A stretch of 64,000 bases of DNA, taken from Glandiceps talaboti (lineage: Eukaryota > Hemichordata > Enteropneusta > Spengelidae). The notes beneath the pieces are model-generated. The model worked only from the letters and a program-made list of their open reading frames with translations, was not told where the DNA came from and made no database searches. This document shows positions 43,301 to 57,800 of this stretch, one piece after another (the stretch's first letter is position 1; each line of letters opens with the position of its first letter). The position numbers and the translations under genes were made by a program. The stretch is from contig NC_135557.1 of the NCBI RefSeq assembly GCF_964340395.1, forward strand, positions 17,944,730 through 18,008,729, given 5' to 3'.

Positions 43301-44796
43301 CATGAGTTGTTATAGAGGACAACAGGATCCATGGTATTATCACAGAAGTAACCTTGAGGGCAGTCTTTACAAACATACTGTCCAATCTCATCTTGATACT
43401 CTCCAGGCACACATCTAAGTGGTTCTGAACTACCTACTGGACAGTAGTGACCTGGATAGAGAAAAAAGTTATAGAAGTCAAATATCCTCCGAAGCAAGTG
43501 TCACCTTCTTTAATATTGCTCACAATTCTTGAAACTATACAATCTTTTGTTTTTCCAGTCAACAAATGTGTTACAGCCATAACTATACATTATATTAGAC
43601 TTACCAACTGTACAGTTGTACTCTGGTGGTGTGTCTACGGACTGTCCACCAGGACAGTAGTATCCTTCAGCACACAGGTCTGTCGGCACAGCATTACCAC
43701 TACCACTACAGTACCAACCAAGGGTACATTGTATGCAGTCATTCAGTTCCTGGTTACCTGTACTATTGAGGAATGTACCAGGTGGACACAGAGTTGGTGA
43801 GTCACTAACTTCAGGGCAGAAACTCCCTTCTGGGCATATATCACCAGTTGAGTTGCCATCGGTAGGGTTTGGTACAATAGCTTTAGAATGGCAGTAGTAT
43901 CCTAGGAGAGAATAGACACAATGTCAGAGATACAATTCATAAAATGAAGCATACAGCAGTCAACAATTAAGATCTTAAGAGTGCATAAAAGTGTGTAACA
44001 ATGAAACATGCATACATCTAGTACATATATACATCTACTATGCTAACTTTGTGCCAAGTTTATAAAACTGTCCCATGCCTGCTGGAAATATATACGGATG
44101 CTTGCACACACAAATGCAGACAACTTACTATTCTTACATATGTCACTTTGTACATGTGTATGTCAACTTTGTTCCAAGTTTGAATGAACTTGGACAGTGC
44201 ATGTTGAAGATATTGATGGACACATAGGGACACAAGTGCATGCTAATGGCAACATCCCATTTTTAATAATACTTTTAATAGCAATTATTTTGGGATCCAA
44301 TGCTTTTGTACCAGTTACGGTGATAAGACTTCCGTTAGCTCATTTCATTCAAGCAAACATATCAGTATTTTTGGCCAGTTGTAGTAACTTAATATTCCTA
44401 CCTGCATCACATGATCCAGACACATTACTCATTCTATCATCAGCACAATAGTAACCTCCAGTACATGGCAATGGCAATGGAGACCCTTCCGGACAGAAGT
44501 ATCCAGCTGTACATTCATCACCTCCAGTTCCTGTTGGCATATCGGTTATAGAGCTATCATCACAGTAGTAACCACCTTGACAGAGTCCTGTAGGCCAATC
44601 AAGTCCACTACTAGCACAGTAATAACCACCTGGAACACAAAGGATTGAGACATGAGTATTTGTAAAGTAACTTTTGCCCTCTGAGACACCTAAGTCTAAT
44701 TCTGACACAGGTGATTTCTGTTTGACAGATTTTGTTGTGAGATGCAGCCTTGTGTAATACAAGGCATATCAACATCAGCAAAGTTTAAGGTTAGGC

Positions 44797-44829
<33 letters not shown>

Positions 44830-47800
44830 TAAAAGCAAATATACCAATTGTTGGTGTAGGCAACTTATGGTACACTAATAACCACTTTACGTAGATATAC
44901 ATATCTTAAAGGAATTGAAACAAAATAGTTGACAATAAAATATATCAAGTGGTCTTTCTATAGGTCCAAAGTCCAATTCTGGCAAAGAAGTTCATTTTCA
45001 ACGATGGACAGGAATGTGTTGTAATGACAGACACATCAAATTCTGTAAAGTTCACATGACCAAGAAAAAATACTCTCAGTTCAAGTGATTTCAAGATTCT
45101 TATGCAAATCCCAGGTTCAACATATTTCAAGAAAGCGCTCAAAAGAAGTAAGGCTTTGGTGTGCTTGACACCTTTGTCCTACACTTGCTGACACAAAATT
45201 TACCAAAGTTTAAGTCTATATTAATTGGCCTGGTAGCAATGGTCGACTTACCTAGACATGGTACACAATCACTGTCGTTACTTTTACCAGTCATATTGTT
45301 AAATGTTCCAGCTAGACATGGATACTGGTCTTCAAACTCTGTACCTTCTGGACAGTAATAACCACTTGGACATGGTTTATCAGTGTAGGTAGATGACCCA
45401 TTAGTGCAGTAATAACCTGTAGGTAATGACATCAGTAAAATATATAAATTCCATCTGAGACATGTTTACCCTCAGTTAATTTCATTCAGCGAAAGTGTCG
45501 CAAGAAGCTGTATTCAGTCAATCTGGATATCTTAGAGTGTAGCATGTCCAGTTTCTTATTGGTTTTGTGGTTGTATCAAACAGAGCCAGTGAATACTAAC
45601 ATGATATGTACAATACATACATATCGAGCATAACATTCTTCAATCTCACCAAACACTGATTGACAATGGATACCTACCTGCTTCACAAGTAAGACATTGA
45701 CCCATCCTATCATAGGGTGCATAGGAGCCAGCAGCACATGGTATTGGGAAGACACTGCCTTGAGGACAATAGTGACCGTTGGGACACATACCACCATAGC
45801 CAGTTTGGTGTCCATCAAAGTACGGACAAGTCTGGTTTTGGTCAGATGTGGAATTATCACCATCTGGTTTAGGTCTGTCCACAGCATAGACACAGTAATA
45901 GCCGGCATCACATTCACCTGGTAACGGTAAAGAAATAAAGATTTACATAATACTATCAAAACAATATTGGAACTGGAACAATTTTTCCTCATAATTATTA
46001 CAATTAAAATCCTGAAACTTGAATCAAAACGAGTCTGGCTCAACAAAAATCGTACTAACATTGCTACATTTTATCGTCTGGGTCACCAAAATGTTACAAC
46101 ACCGCAACATTTTATTGTCAGGTCCAACAAAAATCTTACTAACATTGCTACATTTTATCATCTTACTAACACTGCTACATTTTATTGTCTGGGTCAACAA
46201 AATGATACAACCATGTTACATCTTATCATCTGGCTCAACCAAATTCTGACTAACTTTGCCACATTTTATCGCCTGGCTCAATAAAATGTAGCAGTAATAG
46301 TAAGATTTTGGTTGAGTCAGATGATAAAATGTAGCATTGCTAGTAAGATTTTGGCAACATTTGTTTCATTTTCCGTGATTGTAATTGTATAGTGTTCTCC
46401 CTATGGTATTTATGAGCTCGTAGCGCATGAGTGGACAAGCCAACAGAAAGTAACTAATATAACTACATATTATGCAAATTAGCTAATATGTTATGCAATA
46501 TTATACAAACCTGCTGGGGATGATAGATGTTCCTCATCACAATAATAGCCTGCATCACATGGTTTACACTGACTCAGCTCAGAGTTGCCTTCCTGGTCAC
46601 TGTAGGTACCCCTAGGACAAGACTGGAGATCGATACCAGTGCCTTGTGGGCAATAGTACCCCCTAGGACATATCTGTTTGATACCAGCTTGAGGGCAGTA
46701 GTAACCTTCAGGACATTCGTAGCACATAACAGCATGTGTATGGTTAACCTACAATATGAAGTGTTCATAATTTCATTAACATAAATGTGCCTCAGAAATA
46801 CGTTTCAAATTTTTAGTCATTACATACAATGCCAATGCCATCTTACTCCAATCTCACTCCACTTGGTGCAATCTCTCTTTCAAGAAGAAATTTGAAAGGT
46901 GGGCTGTACTAATTTCAAAAACAGGAGAACCTGAACCTGTCGTGTCTGTTAAATTTATACTTAAAATGCCATCAAACACTGTGTGAATGCTCCAGGTGAA
47001 ATAATAAACTGATGAAAACGATACACAAATTCTTGCACTTGGCCTGGGAGGTGGGTAGCTTTTTAAAACTGAACACTGACCAAAATGTAACAAGTTGGCA
47101 CTAACAGTATACTTAGGAGTAATATACAACAATCTTAGATGTTATATACCAATAGTATTACAACTACAACTTGAGATACTTCCGAAGTATGTTAGAATTC
47201 AAGAAATATGCCTACCTCACTGTTATTTCTACATGGTATAGGATAGGCCACACCTTCTGGACAGTAGTGTCCAATAGGGCAGAACGTTGAACTTGGTTCT
47301 CTATCAACAGTACCCGGTGGGCAGTAGTACCCTTCTCCACACAACCCAGTGGGTTCTTCCAATCCTTCAGTCTCACAGTACATTCCACCAGTACATGAGT
47401 AGCAGCCATTATCACCACTTGGACCAACTTTGTTTGTTTCGTTGCTGAAACTGCCTGCAGGACATGGCGTGGGGTCAAAGGTACCATTGGTGCAGTAGTG
47501 ACCACTTGGACAGTCAATCTGATCAGGACGGTCAGAACCTTCTGGGCAGTAGTACCCCTCGTAGCATTCACCGCTAGGACCAGTTAGGTTAAAATCACCA
47601 CAATAGTACCCCTTGGTACAGTTCTCACAATCTCCTACACTCTCTAGCATAGTGTTGTCAGAGAATGTACCCTGTGGGCATCTTTCTGGTTCATCTGTAC
47701 CTTGTGGGCAGAAAAAGCCAGCTGGGCAGAAATTAGCATTATCGTCTTGATCAGGTGTTGCTTCCACGGCATACCTCCTACAGAAGTATCCCGGTGAACA

Positions 47801-48462
47801 CAAATCAGTGTAACTGGTCATGGCTTCCTCAGGACAGAAATAACCACCAGGGCAGGGATTACAATCATCTGTTTCATTCAATCCTAACTGATTACTAAAG
47901 GTACCTCTTGGACACTTGAACTCATACGCATATTTGGTACCTTCTGGGCAGTAATGACCAACAGGGCACGTGGAGTTTTGGAACAACACAACAGGCTCAT
48001 AGGTATTGTCACAAAAATATCCCCTAGGACAGACCTTACACTGTGCCTTAGCAATTTCATCTTGGTAATATCCAGACTCACATCGTACTGGCTCTATACT
48101 GCCTACTTCACAATAGTGACCTGTCAAAAGAAAATTTACAAAAGATATTCAATTAACATTTGACACATCTTCAAAATATTAATAATATAAGTATTATACA
48201 TTTTTTAAATATCTTTCCTATACTTTTCATCCAACATGCAGGCTCTCTACTAACTATCTGTTGACATATAGCAATCATTGCTAAAGGTCGTACCCATCAC
48301 AACTTCTGACCCCCAACCCCCTCCACACACACACACACACACACCCCACACTGAGTTCGGCTGATTTGCGTGAGTTTATTTGGTGGAAAAGACTTCATAA
48401 AAAGGTAAATTTCTGCTCAGGAACAAAATTCTGTTTTGGCACCCCTCATCACTGTTAAGTAT

Positions 48463-48494
<32 letters not shown>

Positions 48495-51400
48495 ATATAA
48501 CATATATTATATATCAGTTTGCCCCACTGGAAAGCTTTGGGACATCGAAACTAAACATTCATAGGAAGACTGAGATATGGACCTTACCTTGAGGACACAT
48601 ATAGTCACTTGGGGCTGCAACATCTTGTCCTCCTGGACAGTAGTAACCTTCATCACATTGATCCGTCTCTGCGTTATTACCATAGCCTTCACAGTAGTAA
48701 CCAGCTGTACAATTAAGGCAATCAAAGATGTCCATGTTGCCTGTGGTATTACTATATGTACCAGGTGGACAGGCTACACCAGCTGGACTACCAGATGGAC
48801 AGTAGTGACCAGATGGACAGATGTCACCTGCATGAAAAAAAGGACCATCAATATGCCATATTCCAGCACTCATCATTTCTGAGGGAGGTGTCATAAAACT
48901 TGTATGACACCTCACATGAGAAAAAGTGCATGAAGTGGCCAACAAAATATGGCTAACTCATGCAAGTAGTTTCTGAAAATTTCTCAAACTGAAATAATGT
49001 TAGAACTTTCAACTGATTGTCTGGTTGAGAATGAAACCCATGAAACACAGCAAAATAATATTATTTTTTCAAACTTAACAGTGCAAAATACATACCTGTT
49101 ACTCCATCTGTTGGGTCAGCGACTACAGACGCTCGGATACAGAAATAGCCAGCACTGCAGTTATCGGTGGGTTCAGACAATTGATTATTGCCACAGTACA
49201 TTCCAGGTACACAATCAATGGGAAGAGAGCTTCCAGCGGGACAATATTCCCCTTCCATACATTGACCACCTTGTGCCGGATCAGCTGGCTGGGCAAATTC
49301 TGATCCGTTCTTACAGAACCATCCTGGATCACATACATTGGAAGGCCAGTCTAACCCCTGGTTGCCACAATAGTAACTATAGTAACAAAAACAACATCAG
49401 ATGATCAGATTTTCCTACTCCAGATATAACACTTGAATACTTGGGTTTCCAATGAACATGCAAGCATTCCAAATATGCACCCAAATGTATAGTAGAAGAT
49501 ATTTTACAAATGTTTCCTTTTCTTGGATTTTCATGATGTAACAATAACCGCACCTTATGACTCAGGAGTTCAAGTGTGGTTACTTGGGGTATTTGCACTT
49601 ATACTACGGCTGCAATGCCAATTTCTTCTGTACTACATATAGTATACATGTTTGTGGTTGTTGGTATTTTTCCTAACTCTATATACCATTTAAAGCTTGG
49701 TTACCATGGTAAATATAATCTTGAAACATAACGCAGCAAATTTATGCTAATTTTATGAAGAACAGAGAATTTAGTAAATTTTATGTCTTTATTTCAGGTT
49801 TGGTTACAAGAGTAACTAAGATACTAAAACACAATATGATTAGTCAGCACTTATTTCATGAAGAACACATACAATATTTGTGTTTTCAAATAGACCTGTT
49901 GGTGGTTCCAAGATACACTGCGTCTCTCCATACAACACCATGTACTGTGTATGTGCTGAGGGGTTTGCACACACTACTTAGGGGGATGGTTGTTACCTGA
50001 CCATACCCTGGGTTTACCCGTAAAATCCACCGGTCTCTGTCATTGATGGCATTTAGTCTTTGTTCTATAAAATCACTCATAATCAAAAAGGACTGCATGT
50101 CTTTGCATCATTTCCTTATGAAAATGATATTTCAAACGTATTAAAGACAAAACAAGACTAAATGTAAAAACAAAGGCGAAGTGCTCTCTCGTGCAATGCA
50201 TTTTGGAACCGGAAAATCAACTATTATCTCCTTACCCAGTAGTACAAGCCAAACAATCCGCCACTGTGGTTCTTTCAGTCATGTTATTAAATGTTCCTCT
50301 AGGACAAGGGTTCTGGTACGGTGTCTCAGTATTATCACCACAGAAGTAACCAGCAGGGCACGATGACGGTATAGTGGTATTCTCAAAACAGTAGAAACCA
50401 GCTGGACAACTCATACATGACGTTTGGGCAGTTAGGTTAGTGTAAGTTCCAGCCAGACATGGTGTGGGGAACTCCGAACCACCAGGACACTTAAAACCTA
50501 GTGAGAAAAAAACATGATATGGTAAGTACTGTCGCGTTCATGCCAATGTTCTTTAAAATGGTGGTACACATTAGTTAGGGCAAAAACTATAGATATTTCA
50601 TTTTGTTCTCACAACTGACATTAGCATTGTGTGGAAAAAGATGCCAATAACTAGACATTGTATGATTGTATATATATTAATTAGAAGCCGACTTTTTCCA
50701 TAATTAGTACAATAACAGTTTGAAATTGTGATGATAGAGGGGGGAGGGGGGGGGGCACTGACTTTAGTGTGTGGACAATAATACAACTACAGCTCCACAA
50801 ATATATTTACCCATGGGTGATTCAATATTGTTTAGGTGTAGGCCATCACAAGTAAGTCATTATACCTAACATCATAATTATAGTATTACTATTTTTGATA
50901 ATGTTCCAGTGTCAGTTAGTGCAACTTTAAACACACTATTTCTCAGGCAAACACTTATAGAAGGCAAAATATATTAGCAGCGGATGTGTATTCATACCTG
51001 TGGGACATTCTCCACCATAACTTGGATCTGAGGGTTGGGATTCTGGAGAGCCTCTAAGACAATAATATCCAGGTGCACACTGGTCAGTCTCAGCTGTTAA
51101 GTTATAGTCAGCACAGTAATAGCCTGCTGTACATAGTGTACACTCACTTTCCTCCCCGAGATGTGTGGAAGTACTGGAAAGAAAGAAATACAAACAGTTT
51201 AGTTCAGAGATACAGAAACTACTCAATTAAAGGTGGGGCTGGCCACCAGTGTGGTTGTTGTTAGCACCTTGACATCATAATCTTGACTTATTAAGAGTAA
51301 TGAATAGAAATGCTTTTTCAGTGTGAGAAACAAACAAATGTATTCCTGCAATAATATTAATAGTATGTAGACTCACCTGAACCTGCCAGGTGGGCATGGT

Positions 51401-54400
51401 GTTGGATCACCGCTACCTTCTGGACAGTAGAAACCTGCTGGACATATACCCCAATCATCGCTTACAGCACCAAACGGACCAGCTTGCTCTGCACCTCTCT
51501 TAGACCAATAGCCAGCTTTAACCAAACCAGTACCATTAGACAATCCTTCAGTTTCACAATATTCACCCGGCAAGCAGTCACTACACTCGGATACATCCGT
51601 CAACCCTTCCCTAATTCCATATGTTCCTACCGAACAAGCTTTTGGCACTGTCTCCCTCTCACTGTTTGTACTACCTATGCAATAAAATCCCTGCGGACAA
51701 AGTATTGGATCATTGTCTGGTTGGCAATAGTATCCTTCTGGGCAGTTCAGGCATTCAGACATTCCTGTTTCATTCGCAAAAGTACCGACAGCACACACTT
51801 TTTCATCATATGACCCAGCAGGGCAGTACCTTCTCACAGAACATGGTGCACCAGTAATGTTATCATGTGGATTCGGTTGGTCGGCTCCACCTAAGCAGTA
51901 AAAACCAGCCCAGCATTCCGCCATTGGTGCAGCCAAACCAGTTTCATTGCAAAAATAGCCAGGATCACACTGTATGCACTCTGTTACATTCTTACCACCT
52001 AAGTAATTCAAGTAAGTTCCAGTAGGACAGGGTACCATGTACGTAGTACCTTCCGGACAGTATCGTCCCAATCCACAAATATCACCCCAAAGCAGTATAA
52101 TTTTATCACTTGAGTTATCATTATTGTATACTGGGTTTGAAAACTCTGCATTCAAATAACAGATATGCCCCTCATCACATTTTCCAGTCGGAGCTGTCAA
52201 TGCGTTATCATCACAGTAATGCCCTTGCGGACAATCTGTACAATTATCAAACGAGACTTGGTACTCAAATGGTTGAAACGTCCCAACAGGACAAGCCTGT
52301 GCTGTGTACTCCCCTTCCCCACAATACCAACCGGCAGGGCAAGCAGTCATGTTAGTCAATCCTTTCTCTGGGCAGTAAAACCCGGCTTCACAAGTCAAAC
52401 ATTCACCGGCTCTATCATATGGCATATAGGTGCCTAACTCACAAGCAAATGGCATGGCCGAACCAGACGGTGAATAATATCCCGGCTGGGTTAAAGTCTG
52501 GTTCGGTGTTCTGGCACCACCAGTGCAGTAGTATCCTGGATTACAGGGTCCGGTGGGTTCCGGAGTCCTGGCATTACTGCAATAGAATCCCGGATCACAG
52601 GCATAACAATCATAATGGTTAACAGCTCCGGAAGTGTTACTATAGGTTCCAGGTGGACATGGCTGACTGGCGTATGACCCCAAAGTACAGTAGCCACCGG
52701 CAGGACATATCTCTCCCGTTGTGCCATCTGTAGGCGTGGATGTGTAGGCTCCTTCATAACACAAATAGCCAGGATCACAGGGTGCACGGGGTTTAAAGAG
52801 ACCCTGTGAATCACAGTAATACCCTGGATCACACAATGGGCAGTCAGATATAGAGGTGGCCCCTGTGGGAAGAACACAGAAAACAAATGGTTACAAAAAA
52901 TCAAAATGTAATATGGTATATATGTTAAAATGATTGCTGACACTTATTAAAAGATAGGCCATTGTCTTACAGGGGATGCCACTCCAGGAAAAAAAGCCAT
53001 TTTCATGAATTTTGGGTTCTGAAGCGCCATGTCGTGGTTTTACATCACCAACATTACAGGTAATTTCAGAGAAACACGAAGCTGAAATTGTCCCCATTAG
53101 GAGATCTTTGCTGTTGGCCACAATGCATCATGGGAGCCAGCAGAGTTTTTTATGTAATGGCTGAACAATGAATATTCATAGCCTCCCCCCCCCCCCTGCC
53201 TATTACCATCAGTGACAACATCATGAATATTCATTGCCTCTCTGTCTAAATGTAACCATCTAACTGTAAAAAAATCTACCCGACTCATTAAATCAACACA
53301 CCTGTTTGGTTTCCATATCGACCAATAGGACAAGGTATCGGAGCTGATGATTCTGGTGGACAGTAGAAAGAACGTGGACATATTATTGGATCAGAGGTTC
53401 CAACCTCACAATACGAACCACCTGGACAAGCCATACAGTCTTCTAAGGCACCAGCACCTTGCACATCCATGTATGTAGTTGCTGGACAGGGTACCTAAGA
53501 AACAAAACGTCAATAATTTAATACTCTCATTTGTGTAAGTTTTAGAAAAAGAATTTTTTTTTAAAAACTTAATGAAGGCTGTAGTATTCAACTATCATAG
53601 TTTTTTAACAAGAAATAGTTTACAAAGGACGCTATAGCCATAGCCTTAAACATGCAACTGGCGGCGCCTAGGACCATTTTTGCATATGACTGACTGTATG
53701 TTTGGAGGTGGAGAACTTGTGATGACTCACTGTGAAGTAATCACCAAAATATAAACATTCCCTATATGTGGGTTTTTCACATGCAAATGCTGCATATTTG
53801 AATAATCCTGAATGACACACAATCTAAGCAGCTGTTTGCAGGGGAATTTGTCTCATTTGGAGAGGTTTTTTCATTCTATATGATATGATATGATAACAAA
53901 TTTATATAGCGCCTGGTATCCATTTAAAATGTTCACTGGCACTTGAAACAAACAGACTGATTTTCAACTAATTTGTGTATCAAGTTAGCATCCTACGACA
54001 TTCACAAACAATTTGTACATGATACATGACCTGTGTGTTTCTCGAAGCACAGAAAAAATGCTGAAAACAAGACCCAGAAGCGAGTGCTCTGTACAGCAGT
54101 TTGAATTTCCTGCATTTGCATAGATTAGCCATAATCCTCTTTATATAGGGCAGTTGTGTCTTTAATTCAGGTTTTAAAACTGATTGTGAACAGCACTCCA
54201 AGTGGCCAAACTAAAAAATCTTTTGTCTTTCTGATAACCAGGATATTAGCTTTTTATGTGACTAAAACTGATTTGATAAATTAAGTAATATGATTTTCTA
54301 CCTGTTCCGGGCCATAGGATCCAATGTGAGGTGGATTCACACCATATGGATTGGTGATATTAGTAGGACAGTAGTATCCTTCACTACATAGTCCAGTGAC

Positions 54401-54752
54401 AACAGACACTTCTTCTAGACAGTAAGACCCAGCATAGCAGGGCAAACACTCAGTCACAGCTCCAAGGTTTAAGTTTGGATTCACAGTACCAACAGGGCAG
54501 TTCAGTTCCTCAGTTGTAGCTGTCAGATGATAAGGGTTAAAAAGAAATATTAATTTGAAGATATAACGCTGGTATTACCTTTATTTTGCATACAGGATAG
54601 GATTAAATGAAAGGTAATGCACAACTATCGAATATATTTAATGATTTGTATTTGAAGCCAGCTAATTCATTAGTAACTAGTAGTAAGTCAGTCTACCTGG
54701 TAACATGTGTGTCCATTCATCTGTCCGTTTGTTCATTCATTCATTTTGTTCA

Positions 54753-54835
<83 letters not shown>

Positions 54836-57800
54836 GCCCCTCACTCCCTCCCTCCCTTCCCCTATATTTGATAGTGCTGTATTTATACTTGTTATGCATC
54901 ACTGAGAAAGTCATTGCATCATGCCACTATATATGTTGTGTAAACTTACCTTCGGGGCAGTAATGGGCCACGGTACAATCATCAGCATCACTAACTGACT
55001 GCAGTCCAGCAGGACAGAAATAACCAGCTGGACATCTCTTGTCGGTTAACATATCTGACTCTGAGGTATTAACTGCATCACAGTAGTGACTACAAAGGAA
55101 GCATAGATACAACAACATTTAGATATTATTTCCCAATATCTTTGTTCATTCAGCCAAAGAAAATATGAGTGACCTAAGGAGGCCTTGTCACTTCGAATGA
55201 AAGGCATGAAGTGACAAAACCCCTTAACACAAGATGTAATTACAAGCTGAATGGGAGTACAGCTGGAAAATAATATAATTATAACTATGGATACATGCTA
55301 ATTTGGGGTGACTCCTGGAGTAATGACTCGAAATTTTGTCAATGCACTATACATTCCTACAAGCAATTTTGCAACACTGACTCACCCAATCTCACATGTT
55401 TTACATTCCATCTGTCCAGGCTCTGAGTACATGCCAAGACCACACGGCGTCGGATCATAGGTGGCGTTGAGACAATAGTATCCACCGGGGCAGTCCATAC
55501 AATGAAACTGATAACCAGCTGGTTCACCAATAACAACACCACTTGTATCAGCACCATATGGCATATAGGTACCAGCAGGACAGTCTATAGGTGACACACT
55601 TGCATACTCACAGAAATGACCTGGAAAAAAAATACAGTAAATCATAACAATTGAAAAATCTTACAAATAATCAACACTCACGTGTTGCTATATGAAACAT
55701 CTTACATAACCTTTCAAAATATTTATGCATTTCTTTTTCACCTGTCAAACTACGAAAATTCTAAAAAATTTGCAATTTTTTTATATACTATTACTACTAG
55801 TATCAAGTATACGTACACAATGATGTTGAGATATGAAACTTGTATAATTTTAAAACTGAGCACATTTGGCAAATAAATTACTCATTTAGTAGACGTAATA
55901 TGACATCAGGAAAGCCTACCTAGGGTACAGTTTAAACACTGACTTTCAGACACCAAGTTATTGGAAGGATTATATGTCCCATTCGGGCATCCGTACTGTT
56001 CAGCAACTTCTGACCCTGCTGGGCAGTAGTAGGCAGGTGGACAGTCACCACTTACAGTTGTTTGACCACCTGTTGAACAAAAATATAAAAAAATATATAA
56101 ATAACTTACTATTGAGGAGACAGACAGACAAACAAACAGACAGACCTACCTATACAGCACACATATACATGTATGTATGTATGTATGTATGTATGTATGT
56201 ATGTATGTATGTATGTATGTATGTATGTATGTATGTATGTATGTATGTATGTATGTATGTATGTATGTATGTATGTATGTATGTATGTATGCATCCCTCA
56301 ACTTGTGATTCAAAGTTAACCATGTATTTCTACTTACCTAGACAGTAATATCCTGCTGTACAAATAGTACAGTTTCCTACTTCACTGTTATCAGCATTAG
56401 GTGAGAATGTACCTGGCGGACAAGGGTATCTGTCTGGACTTGGTGTCATAGGAGGACAGTAGTAACCTGGCATACATGGCTTAGGTGGGTTGGTAGAACC
56501 AAAATTCTCTGTTGGTAAGAACAAAACCAGATCAGAGAATTGTCCCAACAGAAACATGTACAAGGTGAGAAGTAATGTACAACAAATAACACTGAAGTAA
56601 AGCACTTTCTCTGTGTGTTACACTCATTTATAGCATTTCAATTTATTTACATGTGGCCTTTCTAATGTTGTCAATTAGCAAATGAAACAGTATACTTTTA
56701 CACTTGACATGGATGCTATAAATGATTGTGGTACATACAGAAAACACTTCCCTTTGGTGTAATGGGTTGTATTAGCAAATGAAACAGTATACTTTTACAC
56801 TTGATATGGATGCCATAAATGATTGTGGTACATACAGAAAATGCTTTACTTTGGTGTTATGGGTTGTAAATCACTGCAGATATATGGTTACAAGCTAACA
56901 GTGACAAATCACATTCCAGTTATTGTAAAAACAAAAGATATTACACTTTGGCCACTTGGAGTGCTGCTTGGGAAAACTTTTCTCACCAATAATGCAAGCT
57001 CAAACCGTCAGCTGCAGTGTACATTCAATTTTGTATATTTCTAGCATTTCAAAGTAAGAACTAACATGATTCTGGGCCACTCATCATAGAACTTCTGTCT
57101 GTTTTTTTCATTCATTCATTCATTCATTCTTTCATTTATTCATTCATTCATTCATTTATTGCCAGTTTCAAAATAAAATCATACATAGTGATAACAAAAT
57201 AATTATGTGATAACAAAATAATTAGAACATTCTAAACAAAACAAAACTGGCAATTTAGAATTGTTGATGATACAAAATTCTTTTACAAGCATTATGTTAG
57301 TGAATCAATGACACTGCTTTCCTTAATATGGTGTACACATCATACAATAGACAGCCGTTTTTGATATAGCATACTATGGCTATACAGTAATAGTTCAACT
57401 CTTTCACCATGTTCCAACAGATATGGGTTTGGTTTGGAATAGACCCTGCCATTGTCAAGCATGCAACTGTTAGTGTTTGTGACTGCAAAGTTAGCTCATG
57501 TGCATGTTACCATGGCTTCAAACCTTCTCAGTACTGTGGTGATCAACTTCAAATTCAAGTTTGCATTTGGATTAATATGAATATATCTATCATAATTTTG
57601 ATTTATCAGCATCTATAGGCCATTCAAGACTGCAAACAAAAAATTGAGAATACAGCGCCCTCGCTCTCATTGGGGGTATCATCACCTCACAGTACCATTT
57701 CTTAAGAGCTTTGCCCCTTAGCATTCTGTAGAAGTGTAAATCAGGGAGTTTTTTTCATATTGTTCAGACATTGAGGCAAGCAGCAGTGCTTTATGATTAA

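Noticed and set aside
47212-47571. 119-codon and similar antisense or shifted frames inside large exons
   Set aside because: Shadow frames of e19, e14 and e71; they do not keep the module pattern.
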